A DNA stretch of 64,000 bases from NCBI RefSeq assembly GCF_002196705.1, contig NZ_NADJ01000040.1:434001-498000 (forward strand), written 5' to 3'. This stretch comes from Desulfosporosinus sp. FKB. GTDB taxonomy: Bacteria; Bacillota; Desulfitobacteriia; Desulfitobacteriales; Desulfitobacteriaceae. The notes under the pieces were generated by a model. That model worked only from the letters and a program-made list of their open reading frames with translations. It made no database searches and was not told where the DNA came from. How positions within the stretch are numbered: the first letter of the stretch is position 1; each line of letters begins with the position of its first letter. A program made the position numbers and the translations under genes. Below are positions 1 to 8,635 of this stretch, piece after piece.

Positions 1-189
1 TCATAGTGTTTCTCGTCCGAGAGAAAATCCCAAACTCAGCGAAATACCCAACAAAAAAATGACAATCGAAACCAGGTTAGGTGACTTCCAGTTTTCTAAA
101 AGTTTGACAATGATAATCGTTATGGCTATGCCCCAGAAAATTCTCCAATCACCACAGAAAAAATCAAATATCTTCCTAAATATATTCAT
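1..189 (-). CDS. Small two-helix membrane protein, unknown function
   Basis: A 62-residue protein with two hydrophobic stretches (about residues 14-33 and 38-57) separated by a short charged loop, so probably an integral membrane protein with two helices. I do not recognise the family. Its ATG overlaps the TGA stop of the upstream COG4280-type gene in a TGATG arrangement, which points to translational coupling and a joint role with that membrane protein. The stop codon is the first three bases of the window, so the gene is complete. Confidence 0.6.
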   Translation of the reverse strand: MNIFRKIFDFFCGDWRIFWGIAITIIIVKLLENWKSPNLVSIVIFLLGISLSLGFSLGRETL

Positions 190-965
190 CAGCTGTTTCC
201 CCCTGCCGCTAGTTTTCTCTTCTGCTCAATTCCATAAGGTTTTAACCATTTCATAATTATTAAACTTAAGGCTAAATAAAACATGATCAAAACGAACAAG
301 AACCAATCCGCGTATGGCCACTGAACACCTAAACCCTCTCCAGTCCAGAAAGTGCCAAAGGTAACCAGCATTATCCCTACAGAAAATTTCAGGGTGTTTT
401 CCGGAATCTTCGTCAACGGCCCTCGAATTAACAATCCCAGGATCACAACCATGATTAATGCCAATAAAGCTCCCTCTGCAGCTGTCCAAATCCCGCTGAG
501 CCTATCCGCAGAAACTGTAGAACCGAAGGTAATAACAATGAATGCTACTTCCAACCCCTCTAAGAGAACACTTTTATAGGAAGTAAGAAAACCAAAGCCA
601 TTAAACTTCCGAGGTTCGGCTTCCCCGTGGGCCCGAAGTTCTCGCATCCGCTCTTCATAAATTGCTGCTTCATCATGCATGGATTTCAAACCACTATAAC
701 GGAGCAAAGCTTTTTTAAGCCATTGCATGCCAAAGAGGATCAGAATAATTCCAATGACTTGTCTCAATACCTCAATGGGAATAAACATGACTAAGGTTGA
801 GCCGAAAACAGCCACCAAAACTGCCAGGGTCAAAGCCGCAGCACCGGCACCAAGCAAACTGCTCCTCCAATTAATTGTCACACCAACAACCAATACAATA
901 GTAAGCGCTTCCACAAATTCGACCATAGAAGCTAGAAAAGGCGGTAAGATTGAAGACCAGAACAT
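189..965 (-). CDS. COG4280-type integral membrane protein, FTR1/GDT1-like
   Basis: A 258-residue polytopic membrane protein with about seven hydrophobic segments. Two related segments each carry an E-x-x-E pattern in a helix: EFVEALTIVLVVG near the N-terminus and LLEGLEVAFIVITFG in the middle. This resembles the twofold E-x-x-E design of FTR1 iron permeases and of GDT1-type cation transporters; the match to COG4280 is from memory. The start is set at the ATG seven bases after GGAG rather than at upstream alternatives. It lies downstream of a Fe3+-type ABC importer on the same strand, behind a perfect 18-bp inverted repeat. A role in metal transport is inference; the ion is not known. Confidence 0.65.
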   Translation of the reverse strand: MFWSSILPPFLASMVEFVEALTIVLVVGVTINWRSSLLGAGAAALTLAVLVAVFGSTLVMFIPIEVLRQVIGIILILFGMQWLKKALLRYSGLKSMHDEAAIYEERMRELRAHGEAEPRKFNGFGFLTSYKSVLLEGLEVAFIVITFGSTVSADRLSGIWTAAEGALLALIMVVILGLLIRGPLTKIPENTLKFSVGIMLVTFGTFWTGEGLGVQWPYADWFLFVLIMFYLALSLIIMKWLKPYGIEQKRKLAAGGNS

Positions 966-1033
966 TTTCATTCTCCTTTCAATAGATCCACAACACAAGT
1001 TTATTCTTTAGAATCGTTATGGACGGCACTAGT

Positions 1034-1073
1034 GTAAAATAGTAATGTAACGAATGTTACATTACTATTTTAC
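1034..1073. promoter_or_regulatory. Perfect 18-bp inverted repeat, probable operator O3
   Basis: Arms GTAAAATAGTAATGTAAC (1034-1051) and its exact complement (1056-1073) around GAAT. The core TGTAAC-GAAT-GTTACA matches two sites in the promoter of the ABC importer at 5237-5283, so I read it as an operator for the COG4280-type gene that starts at 965. There is no U-run after it, which argues against a terminator. Confidence 0.65.
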
Positions 1074-1119
1074 TATGCCTAATAAACAGTGACAATATCT
1101 TTAAAATATATTCAAGCGT

Positions 1120-1150
1120 AAGACTCCCATTTCTATAAGTGGGAGAGGTT
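1120..1150 (-). repeat. Dispersed hairpin repeat, copy A
   Basis: A hairpin with arms CTCCCATTT / AAGTGGGAG preceded by GCGTAAGA. Read on the minus strand it has the form CTCCCACTTATAGAAATGGG then AGTCTTACG, the same as copies D-F near 51.5-53.3 kb. It resembles the subterminal hairpin at ends of IS200/IS605-type elements, but no transposase is present. Confidence 0.6.
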
Positions 1151-1170
1151 CCGAATTCACTGACCGCCAT

Positions 1171-2268
1171 TCAGCATATGGCAGCCATCTTACCATTATC
1201 CGACATCTCTCTTAGAATCCGACATCGTTCTGCCGACAGCCATAATTGGATAGGATCAGAAACCTCGATTTCTTGAGTACTCCATACCTCTAGCTGAATA
1301 TCAGGTGCTTTTTCTAATGCTGCTCTGTATTGCCATGTGACCCCCTGAAAGGATCGTTGGAGAACTATGGCCCCCAGAAGCGCCCCAGGGTCCTGACCTT
1401 GAGTATTGATTAATATATCTCCCGAACGTATCATTACTTTTGCCTCTTGCCCCAGTGTGAGCTTTCCCAAGGTATAGATATTAAGTCCCTGACAATTGAC
1501 TAAAGAATAGTCACCGCATCGTTCAATAACCCGACCGTGTAGTATATTGGAACAACCCAGGAAATTGGCAGCAAAAACCGTAGCCGGTTCACGATAGAGC
1601 TTGGTGGGGCTATTTGCTTGTTCGATCCTCCCCTGGTTCAGGAGAATCACCTGATCAGCCAGACTTAAGGCCTCGGCTTGATCATGGGTAACATAAACAG
1701 TTGTTATACCAGCCCCACGTACAATGCGCATAATCTCCCAGCGCATTTTCTCCCTCAGCTGAGCATCTAAACTGGACAAAGGTTCATCCATAAGCATTAA
1801 GGAAGGATGAGTTACTAAGGCTCGAGCAATTGCCACCCGCTGACGCTGTCCTCCTGACAATTGATTCGGGTATCGCTTTTCAAAACCATTCATCTGTACG
1901 GCATCAAGAACTTCAGCCACCTGTTCTCTGATCTTCTTAAGCGGACACTTTTTTAACCGCAGACTAAAAGCAATATTTTCAAAAACATTCATATGAGGCC
2001 AAAGAGCGAAGTCCTGAAAGACCATGCCTATATTTCGCTCTTCAGGAACCATAGTATAGCCCTTAGATGACCAAGTCAGCTCATCATAGCGAATTATACC
2101 GCCATCAATAGTCGTTAAACCGGCTAAAGCATTTAAGAGAGTGGTTTTACCGCAGCCTGAAGGACCCAGCAGGGCAACACAGCTGCCTTCAGGAATCGTT
2201 AGTGAGAGCTTATCAAGTACCAATTTGTTTCCGTAATGTTTTGTGACATCTTCAAGTACTATGTTCAT
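1171..2268 (-). CDS. ABC transporter ATP-binding protein, Fe3+/AfuC-FbpC type
   Basis: A 365-residue ATPase energising the importer encoded with it. Walker A GPSGCGKTT lies at residues 35-43, followed by signature LSGGQRQRVAIARAL, Walker B LMLMDEPLS and switch THDQAEAL. The C-terminal 120 residues form the regulatory (TOBE-like) part typical of the FbpC/PotA group. The start overlaps the permease stop by four bases (ATGA). It is the last gene of the SBP-permease-ATPase operon. Fe3+ is the most likely substrate; polyamine or aminoethylphosphonate carriers have very similar ATPases. Confidence 0.85.
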   Translation of the reverse strand: MNIVLEDVTKHYGNKLVLDKLSLTIPEGSCVALLGPSGCGKTTLLNALAGLTTIDGGIIRYDELTWSSKGYTMVPEERNIGMVFQDFALWPHMNVFENIAFSLRLKKCPLKKIREQVAEVLDAVQMNGFEKRYPNQLSGGQRQRVAIARALVTHPSLMLMDEPLSSLDAQLREKMRWEIMRIVRGAGITTVYVTHDQAEALSLADQVILLNQGRIEQANSPTKLYREPATVFAANFLGCSNILHGRVIERCGDYSLVNCQGLNIYTLGKLTLGQEAKVMIRSGDILINTQGQDPGALLGAIVLQRSFQGVTWQYRAALEKAPDIQLEVWSTQEIEVSDPIQLWLSAERCRILREMSDNGKMAAIC

Positions 2269-4046
2269 ATGGTTACCTCCCCATTAGCGAGCAGGACCGG
2301 CTCCTGGTTCAATTCCAAGTCTGAGTTTTCTTCGTACCCTTTTCCTTTGCCGAAATACTCCATCAAATAACGGCCAAGGCTATAAGCTGCCAGCAAGATA
2401 ATTAACCCGATCACAGACAAGGCACTTCCCTTTGACCAGTGAGATTCACTAAAGTAATGCTGAATGGTTACTGAAAAGGTTGGACTTCCAGGCGGGTAGA
2501 GAAGCATTGAGGCCGGCAGCTCAAAAATAATCTTAGTAAAGGTCATGAAAAAGGGGGAAATAGCCGTTCCAGCTACCAAGGGAAGAATAATTTTGCGAAG
2601 GACAATGATCTCGCCCGCCCCTTGTACGCGTGCGGCCTTAATCAGATTGAGGGGCAGCTGTCCCATAGCCCCTAACTGCAGCCTGATCGAGTAAGGTAAA
2701 TAGGTTGCCATAAAGGCTAAGCCGAGACAAATAGGAGTGCCATACAGAACGAGGTTCAAAGGAATAAGCCAAACACCATTCCAGGCAAAGACAAAGGCTG
2801 CCGCTAGGACAATACCGGGAACCGCAATAACCGACATGGTTAAAATATTGAGGAAGGAATTGAGAGCGGACTTTTTAAAGGACATCTGGTAAGCCAAAAT
2901 CACACCCAAAATCATGGTCAGGACGGCCACAACAAACGCGTATTCCAGAGAACGCCCGAGAGCATTTACTCCTTCACTGCCTATCTTAAGTGCTTTGCTA
3001 TAATTTGCGAAAGTCCAATTGCCTAGGCTTAGTCCATTGGCCCAAACTTTCCAAAGAGAAGCGATAATTGTACTTCCAAGGGGAACGAGCAAGGAGACAG
3101 ACAAGATAAAAAACGATCCCAAAGTCAACAGCGGATTCTTCTTTGTCTTCGCAAAAATAACGGAATCTTTGCGAGCTAAAACGGTGCTGTAGTCTTTCTT
3201 CCGCATCCAGAAAAACTGAAGAAGAATCGCTCCTGCCGAAATCAGGATGACCAAAAAGGACAAACATGCTGCTGCCGGATAATTAACCGGAGACTGGCCA
3301 AGGGAAACATAAATTTGGTAGGGAAGCAACGATAATTGGGTCTGGTCCATAATGGCAGCAGGCAGGCCAAAATCACCGAAGGCCTCAGCAAAGGCAATAG
3401 AAGCACCGGCAAGCAAGGATGGCGTCAGCAAGGGCAAAACAATTTTGCGAAAGACTTGAGCACGACTGCCGCCTGACAAACGGCCGGCCTTGATCAAATC
3501 ACTATTCACGTTTCTGATACCCTGCCGCAAGCTGAAATAGACATAGGGGAAATAGCTAAAGCCCATAATCAAGATCACGCCCCAACGAGAGAAGAACCAA
3601 GAAGACCAGCCGTTAGGCAGTTTCAGCAACTGGGCAAGAATGCCGCCATCCTGCATAAACATCACCCAGCCTTCAGCAACAATATAGGAAGGGAGGAAGA
3701 AGATCAGCCAGACCAGAGCGTCTATTAAAGTATGCATAAAACCGGAGTGTTCTTCCGCGGCAAAGGCAATAATGGTACCTAAAATTGAAGCTGCAATGGT
3801 TCCCGCGGCTCCTATAAAAATAGAGTTAAGCACTGCATTAAGATTTTCTTTATCGGCAAAAACTCCCTGCAATGAAGTCAAGGAAGGCACCAGGCTCATA
3901 GGCACACTATACAAATTGGGAAAGACAATTTGTAATAAGAGGGCTAATAGCGGATAACCAATGAGGATGGCGAGGAACGCCACCCCCGAAATATCGCAAA
4001 ATGATGTTTTCATTTTTTGGGACTTAATTTTAGTGAATAATTGCAT
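2265..4046 (-). CDS. ABC transporter permease, fused double FbpB type
   Basis: A permease of about 593 residues with roughly twelve membrane helices in two halves, each a binding-protein-dependent permease domain. EAA-type loops are visible in each half (AGRLSGGSRAQVFRKIVLPLLTPS split over positions near 3430-3490, and AARVQGAGEIIVLRKIILPL near 2590-2640). Fused permeases of this length are characteristic of Fe3+ (FbpB/AfuB) importers. The start at 4046 gives a 17-base overlap with the binding-protein gene; the ATG at 4013 is an alternative, and neither has a strong ribosome site. The longer open frame upstream lies inside the preceding gene and is not used. Confidence 0.85.
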   Translation of the reverse strand: MQLFTKIKSQKMKTSFCDISGVAFLAILIGYPLLALLLQIVFPNLYSVPMSLVPSLTSLQGVFADKENLNAVLNSIFIGAAGTIAASILGTIIAFAAEEHSGFMHTLIDALVWLIFFLPSYIVAEGWVMFMQDGGILAQLLKLPNGWSSWFFSRWGVILIMGFSYFPYVYFSLRQGIRNVNSDLIKAGRLSGGSRAQVFRKIVLPLLTPSLLAGASIAFAEAFGDFGLPAAIMDQTQLSLLPYQIYVSLGQSPVNYPAAACLSFLVILISAGAILLQFFWMRKKDYSTVLARKDSVIFAKTKKNPLLTLGSFFILSVSLLVPLGSTIIASLWKVWANGLSLGNWTFANYSKALKIGSEGVNALGRSLEYAFVVAVLTMILGVILAYQMSFKKSALNSFLNILTMSVIAVPGIVLAAAFVFAWNGVWLIPLNLVLYGTPICLGLAFMATYLPYSIRLQLGAMGQLPLNLIKAARVQGAGEIIVLRKIILPLVAGTAISPFFMTFTKIIFELPASMLLYPPGSPTFSVTIQHYFSESHWSKGSALSVIGLIILLAAYSLGRYLMEYFGKGKGYEENSDLELNQEPVLLANGEVTI

Positions 4047-5109
4047 CGTTGAACCACTTCTTAATATCATTTTCATTTTGAGAGGATTTAACAGGATCAA
4101 CCTTAAGCCAATTGATGCCATCGTTTTGACGGACAGAACTGCCCTCAACGCCGGTTATGACAGGATCAAAATAGGAGTCGCCGCCGCCATTCTTAGGATC
4201 AAGCATAACTTTTTGCCCTTCCGATGAAAGCACAAATTCCACAAATTGTTTGGCAGCCTCTGCATTGGGAGCTTTTTTGTTAATAGCAATGACGCCGGGT
4301 AACGTGAACACTCCAGAAGAGGGATAAATAATATCAATGGGATTGCCTTCTGCTTTCGCTGCAACCAGAGCCGAGTCCTGAATCGTTACAGCCTTTACCT
4401 GCCCGTTCAATAAAGATTTGATTTCCACATCATTAGTTTCCCCCACCTTCATACCATTGCCTTTCAATGAGGTGAAGAACTGTTTACCCTGGGCATCGCC
4501 CATCAGATTAAGTAAACCCGCTACATAAGGAAAAGTAGGCCCTGAAACGCTGGGATTGTTCATAGCCAAAGCATTCTTGAAGGTTGGCTTAAGAAGATCA
4601 TTCCAATCCTTCGGATACTCTGAACGAGGCAGCAATTTTGAATTAACACCGATAGCTGCTGCAGCTGTGACACCTGTCGGATAATACGCTTTATCGGCGG
4701 GAACCAGTGATTGCCCAAGCTGCGTCAGGTTAGAAGTATCATTTGGAGTCCAGCCCTGCAGAAGTAACCCTTGATTATCGAGAGCCTGCATGGTAGCGTC
4801 ACCGTCAAACCAGGCTATATCCCAATGAGAGTTGGACTTCTCAGCTTCAATCTTAGCCGCCAATGGGCCTGTAGACATGTCGACAAGCTTAACTTTGATG
4901 CCGGTTTTAGCCTGAAAGGCCTTTGCCACAGCATCATCGTAGCCCTGGGCGGAGTAAAATACGAGTTCTTTGGGTGAAGCAGCCGCAGCATTTGTCGAGG
5001 AAGTGTTGGCGGATACCTTGGAAGAAGTACCGCACCCTGTTAATGCACTGCCTATCACCGCAATTGAGACTAGTATGGCAGATAATTTCTGATAGCTATA
5101 TCGATTCAT
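4030..5109 (-). CDS. ABC transporter substrate-binding lipoprotein, AfuA/FbpA-like
   Basis: A 359-residue extracytoplasmic solute-binding protein. The signal peptide ends in a lipobox (LTGC, Cys near residue 26), so it is lipid-anchored on the outer face of the membrane. The mature part starts with a low-complexity S/T/A linker and then ELVFYSAQGYDDAVAKAF, the opening of the family-1 solute-binding fold used for Fe3+ and 2-aminoethylphosphonate. Neighbouring permease and ATPase genes fit an Fe3+-type system. It is the first gene of the operon, and its promoter carries two copies of a palindromic operator. Iron is favoured, phosphonate possible. Confidence 0.8.
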   Translation of the reverse strand: MNRYSYQKLSAILVSIAVIGSALTGCGTSSKVSANTSSTNAAAASPKELVFYSAQGYDDAVAKAFQAKTGIKVKLVDMSTGPLAAKIEAEKSNSHWDIAWFDGDATMQALDNQGLLLQGWTPNDTSNLTQLGQSLVPADKAYYPTGVTAAAAIGVNSKLLPRSEYPKDWNDLLKPTFKNALAMNNPSVSGPTFPYVAGLLNLMGDAQGKQFFTSLKGNGMKVGETNDVEIKSLLNGQVKAVTIQDSALVAAKAEGNPIDIIYPSSGVFTLPGVIAINKKAPNAEAAKQFVEFVLSSEGQKVMLDPKNGGGDSYFDPVITGVEGSSVRQNDGINWLKVDPVKSSQNENDIKKWFNDAIIH

Positions 5110-5236
5110 GGTCTAAACCTTCCTTTCAATTATTAATTATTAAATAATTGCACCTAAATAAGTGCTGAAATTATCTACTTTTTTAGAAACATTCATCGTC
5201 ACATACGCATACCGCCTTTTCAAAAAACTTTATAAA

Positions 5237-5252
5237 TGTAATAACGGTTACA
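5237..5252. promoter_or_regulatory. Operator-like palindrome O1
   Basis: TGTAAT-AACG-GTTACA, one base off a perfect palindrome and the same form as O2 and O3. It lies just downstream of the -10 box, over the expected transcription start of the ABC importer operon, as expected for a repressor site. Confidence 0.55.
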
Positions 5253-5255
5253 TGA

Positions 5256-5284
5256 ATTATAATTTAATGTGACAGGTGTTACAA
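5256..5284 (-). promoter_or_regulatory. Promoter of the ABC importer operon
   Basis: On the minus strand TTGTAA (5279-5284) and TATAAT (5256-5261) are separated by 17 bases, a good vegetative promoter. The -35 end is covered by operator O2 and the start site by O1. Confidence 0.6.
5268..5283. promoter_or_regulatory. Operator-like palindrome O2
   Basis: TGTGAC-AGGT-GTTACA, one mismatch to TGTAAC-N4-GTTACA. It overlaps the -35 box and spacer of the importer promoter. Centres of O1 and O2 are 31 bases apart, about three helical turns. Confidence 0.55.
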
Positions 5285-5354
5285 TTCATTTTCTGTAAAG
5301 CAAATGTTAAATTTCGGTAAAATGCTAATTCAATCCTCTGCTCCACAACTATTG

Positions 5355-5396
5355 TTTATCCAGTTTTTAAGACCCCCACTTCTATAAGTGGGGGAG
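5355..5396 (-). repeat. Dispersed hairpin repeat, copy B
   Basis: Bases 5355-5393 are identical over 39 positions to 6280-6318. It contains the hairpin CCCCCACTT-CTAT-AAGTGGGGG, with TTTATCCAGTTTTTAAGA beside it. The two copies lie in the same orientation and bracket the ChrB-like gene. Confidence 0.7.
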
Positions 5397-5407
5397 CACA
5401 AAAAGAA

Positions 5408-5536
5408 GGGGACTGTTGCAAAATGCATAAACGCTCCCCATTAAACAAAACCCTGCATAATTGTGGTTTAAATCCTCCACTTATATGCAGGGTATTATTT
5501 ATAAAAACGTATAAATGCTCATTATGCAACGGCCCC
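5408..5536. mobile_element. MITE-like element of about 129 bp
   Basis: It begins GGGGACTGTTGCAAAATG and ends with the complement of GGGGCCGTTGCATAATG, giving imperfect terminal inverted repeats of about 18 bp. Inside is a second inverted repeat, CCCTGCATA / TATGCAGGG (about 5451-5492). No open frame is present, so it would be a non-autonomous element moved by a transposase encoded elsewhere. No clear target-site duplication is visible. Confidence 0.5.
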
Positions 5537-5550
5537 TGAAATTCCTTATT

Positions 5551-6114
5551 TCAATCATCAACAATCTTTATTTCCGACGGCGGATCGCTCTTTTCATTTT
5601 CGAAGGTTTTACTGTTAAAATCCTCAAAACACTTCCGACATTCTTCAAGTTTCTTCTCTGTTACTTCACGCAATGGGGATACAAAAACATCTCTTAATTT
5701 CACTTTTTCAAACCAGGATAGAAGTTTTTCTAATTCTTCTTCATTCTCTTCAGCTTCAGCAAAGGTAAAATTTTTCCGTTCTATTTCCTTATTAATTTCA
5801 GCAAAATAATCATTGCATTTGTCAATGATTTCTTCATATTCAATTTCTCTTGCTTTATTAAAACGTGAGATCATTGCCTTTTCATAGCTTTCTTCCATGG
5901 CAATGGTCTGCATCAAGAGAACTTCTCCATGATTCTCGCTGATATTTGAAGCAACCAATGACAACGCCGTATAATTCTCATCGTTCAATGGCAGCAGCCA
6001 TAACGATTGATGAATATTGACAGCCCCCAACTTCTTCAAACTTCTCCAAGTACCTACTCTTAATCTTGATGGCTCTGACGGCAAATTGTAACTCATGATA
6101 AGCCATTTCAGCAA
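5551..6114 (-). CDS. ChrB N-terminal domain-like protein
   Basis: A 187-residue protein beginning WLIMSYNLPSEPSRLRVGTW and RSLKKLGAVNIHQSLWLLP, which matches the N-terminal domain of the chromate-resistance regulator ChrB (PSEPSRLRVxxWRxLKxLGA). The rest is charged and helical, with a probable coiled coil over residues 75-150, and the C-terminal chromate-sensing half of full-length ChrB is absent. The start is TTG with AGGAGGG seven bases upstream. No chrA transporter is adjacent. It sits between two hairpin repeats and a MITE-like element. Role unknown. Confidence 0.6.
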   Translation of the reverse strand: MLKWLIMSYNLPSEPSRLRVGTWRSLKKLGAVNIHQSLWLLPLNDENYTALSLVASNISENHGEVLLMQTIAMEESYEKAMISRFNKAREIEYEEIIDKCNDYFAEINKEIERKNFTFAEAEENEEELEKLLSWFEKVKLRDVFVSPLREVTEKKLEECRKCFEDFNSKTFENEKSDPPSEIKIVDD

Positions 6115-6279
6115 AATATCACCCTCCTATTATTGGGCCCTTTGTCACTTGATGTATTAAAGAAATCCTGCAGAGAACTATATCATTAATTCTTAGAATT
6201 TAATTCGTTACCTAAAATTATACTTTTTTGATTATACTTCTTACAATGTAAAGGGTTCTACAAGTTTCCTGAATTTCCT

Positions 6280-6320
6280 TTTATCCAGTTTTTAAGACCC
6301 CCACTTCTATAAGTGGGGTG
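6280..6320 (-). repeat. Dispersed hairpin repeat, copy C
   Basis: The second 39-base identical copy of repeat B, with the CCCCCACTT / AAGTGGGG hairpin. The following 150 bases (6321-6473) hold no gene. On the minus strand they read as GC-richer sequence leading into the hairpin, possibly the decayed right end of an IS605-type element. Confidence 0.6.
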
Positions 6321-6473
6321 GGTCCTTCGTTAACTTCAGGTGGGGTAAAGTCCTCCTTCGCCGCTAAGTATTCCTATTGGGAAAGGCAGCTCGGCAATAA
6401 TGTTCACTGGACATTATTGTATCTGAAGCACCGATGTTCAGCTTTAGCGTAAGCGAGTTCACTATTCTTTAAC

Positions 6474-8231
6474 CTACTTTTCCACAGAACCATCCGTTGA
6501 TGAATTGTGACCTTCAATCTCAAAACCAGCCACTAAACTAGTTAGCTTTTGAGCGTGATTCGATAAGTTATCAGAGATCGCCCGCATTTCCTCAATTGAA
6601 GCATTCTGCTCTTCCGCAGCAGCAGCAGTGGTTTGAGTCTTTGCGGCAGCTTCCTCGGCTTCATTGCCTATGAGCTGCATACTTTTCATAATCGCTTGAC
6701 TAGAACTTTCCACTTCTTGAACAAACTGCTCAATGTCCAGACTTTGACCGACACTCTGCTCAACCGCTGAGAGAATCTTACCAAATTGCTGTGAGATTTC
6801 AGAGAGAAAAGCGCTGCCGCATCCAACACTTTCCTTGCTCATTTCCATACTCTTCTCTGCCTGACCTGCAGTATTCTGTAATGTTTCCACACTAAGGGCT
6901 ATTTCCGTCAGACTCATTTTCACTTGTTCAGCTAATTTACGTACTTCTTCAGCAACGACGGCAAACCCCCGTCCGTTCTCGCCTGCCCTGGCGGCTTCTA
7001 TAGCCGCATTTAATGCCAGGAGGTTAGTCTGTTGAGCGATACTCTCAATAATTTGAACTGTAGAAGCAATACTTTGAGACTGACTTTTGACATCAAAAAC
7101 CACTTGCCCAAGATCGGATATGCGATTTTCTATCTCATCCATCTGAGTTACTGTCTGATCAAGTGTATTTCGCCCACTGCGTGCCAAATCAGCTGAAAGA
7201 GAGATTGCTTCGCTTACCCCTTGACTCTTGCTGCCGGCTGCCTCAACTTGGTTCATCATCATATTAACATGATCTTGATTTTCTTTGATTGCTTCGGTCT
7301 GATGAACACTAACTGCAGCGATTTCGCCTGCAGCTGATGCCACCTGCTCTGCTGCTTTACTTGACTGCGCCATTCCCAAGTTTACATCAATTGCCATCCC
7401 TTCTAATTCTGTCGATGTGTCCCTTACTTCAATTATCACACGCTGCAGTTGATTTGTCATTTCATCCAAAGCGTCAGCCAGTTCTTCCCCTTCACGATTA
7501 AATCCCTTCATCCGCTGGTTTGTCTCATTGGACAATTTCCCGTCGGCGATGGCTTCGGCACGAGATACTAACTTTTGCATGAGATCACGCAGGCCTCGTC
7601 CCAACCAAAGGCCCAATATGACAGCAATAAAAATACTGAACAGCATTGCCCCTAAGACCATTAAAATTGCATTTCGATAGGTCACTGTATGCTGTTCCAA
7701 TCGCGTCTTCGTAACCATCTGAAGCTTAATATCATACATTTGATCAGCCAAGGCTGCTGCCTGAACGCTCAATTGGCTCAACTCCGGCGGAATTAGGGCT
7801 TTGCTCCCCTTATTCTGGGGATTTTCGACAGCTGCTGCTTTTGAAGAGATTTGAACATAGTTCTGCCAGATTTTCTTGAATTGCCCCAAAAGCTCACCCT
7901 CTTGGCTCTTTCCCTGAAAAGTTTTTTCCAGAACATTGATGTTACTTTGCACACGTTGATCAATTGTTTTCATTTCTTGATAATGCTTGGGCTGATCGAC
8001 AGGATTACTCTCCAAGAACATAAAAATCTCTGCCTGATAGGCTTGCGTATCATGACGCAAATCCTGCAAATGATCCATGGGTATAATTTCCATCTGATTA
8101 ATATCAACCATGTCTGCATACAACTTATTCATTCCATTTAGCCCTATTACACCCGTTAAACTAGCAGCTAAAGCAATAATAATAAAAAGCACTATGACCT
8201 GAGTAGTAACCGAAATTTTATGTTTTGACAT
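6474..8231 (-). CDS. Methyl-accepting chemotaxis protein
   Basis: A 585-residue transmembrane chemoreceptor. TM1 spans about residues 10-30, followed by an extracytoplasmic four-helix-bundle-type sensor domain (to about 185), TM2 (about 188-210), a HAMP domain, and the cytoplasmic signalling coiled coil. The conserved hairpin tip is present ([20 protein letters not shown], then [17 protein letters not shown]). It would signal to CheA/CheW at the cell pole in response to an unknown ligand. No che genes are adjacent, so it is an orphan receptor. Confidence 0.93.
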   Translation of the reverse strand: MSKHKISVTTQVIVLFIIIALAASLTGVIGLNGMNKLYADMVDINQMEIIPMDHLQDLRHDTQAYQAEIFMFLESNPVDQPKHYQEMKTIDQRVQSNINVLEKTFQGKSQEGELLGQFKKIWQNYVQISSKAAAVENPQNKGSKALIPPELSQLSVQAAALADQMYDIKLQMVTKTRLEQHTVTYRNAILMVLGAMLFSIFIAVILGLWLGRGLRDLMQKLVSRAEAIADGKLSNETNQRMKGFNREGEELADALDEMTNQLQRVIIEVRDTSTELEGMAIDVNLGMAQSSKAAEQVASAAGEIAAVSVHQTEAIKENQDHVNMMMNQVEAAGSKSQGVSEAISLSADLARSGRNTLDQTVTQMDEIENRISDLGQVVFDVKSQSQSIASTVQIIESIAQQTNLLALNAAIEAARAGENGRGFAVVAEEVRKLAEQVKMSLTEIALSVETLQNTAGQAEKSMEMSKESVGCGSAFLSEISQQFGKILSAVEQSVGQSLDIEQFVQEVESSSQAIMKSMQLIGNEAEEAAAKTQTTAAAAEEQNASIEEMRAISDNLSNHAQKLTSLVAGFEIEGHNSSTDGSVEK

Positions 8232-8635
8232 CTCTTGTCTGCTCCTCTCATCTAATGTTAAATTCAGGGCTATCCAATCCTAACGGTCTTTTAGTATCTT
8301 GGGCCAACAACTCCCTATTATTTTTACGTAAAATGTAATGATAGCCGATGAGTTAAGAAGTAAGAAGGGTGAGTTTATTAGGCTTCGTAGATTATACCAT
8401 TTGAAGATTAAAAGCATATTAAACACCAACAAGTTAAAGATACAAAATGTAAGGTATGGAATATGAATGACGATTTCATACTTCATACCTTAAGAGTTTC
8501 CAAAAGATCCACCCAATTATTGTTCAATCATTATTTTAAAAGTTTTGATCATTCATTTTTAATCATTCTTTAATATAGCTAACAAAATTAACGGACATAT
8601 TAACTTCATCTAAAATACCCAAGGGGGAATTTCTC
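8232..8635. other. Intergenic region between MCP and MFS genes
   Basis: An AT-rich 404-base stretch between divergent genes, which should hold both promoters. A 68-codon open frame on the minus strand (8280-8486) has no ribosome site and an unconvincing composition. I see no hairpin, repeat or RNA motif. Confidence 0.6.

Noticed and set aside
1034-1073. 18-bp inverted repeat as an intrinsic terminator
   Set aside because: AT-rich stem without a following T-run, and its core matches two promoter-located sites, so an operator is the better reading.
4047-4148. N-terminal extension of the fused permease
   Set aside because: The extra residues lie within the binding-protein gene and do not resemble a permease N-terminus.
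8280-8486. 68-codon open frame upstream of the chemoreceptor gene
   Set aside because: No ribosome site and composition typical of AT-rich spacer; no recognisable protein.
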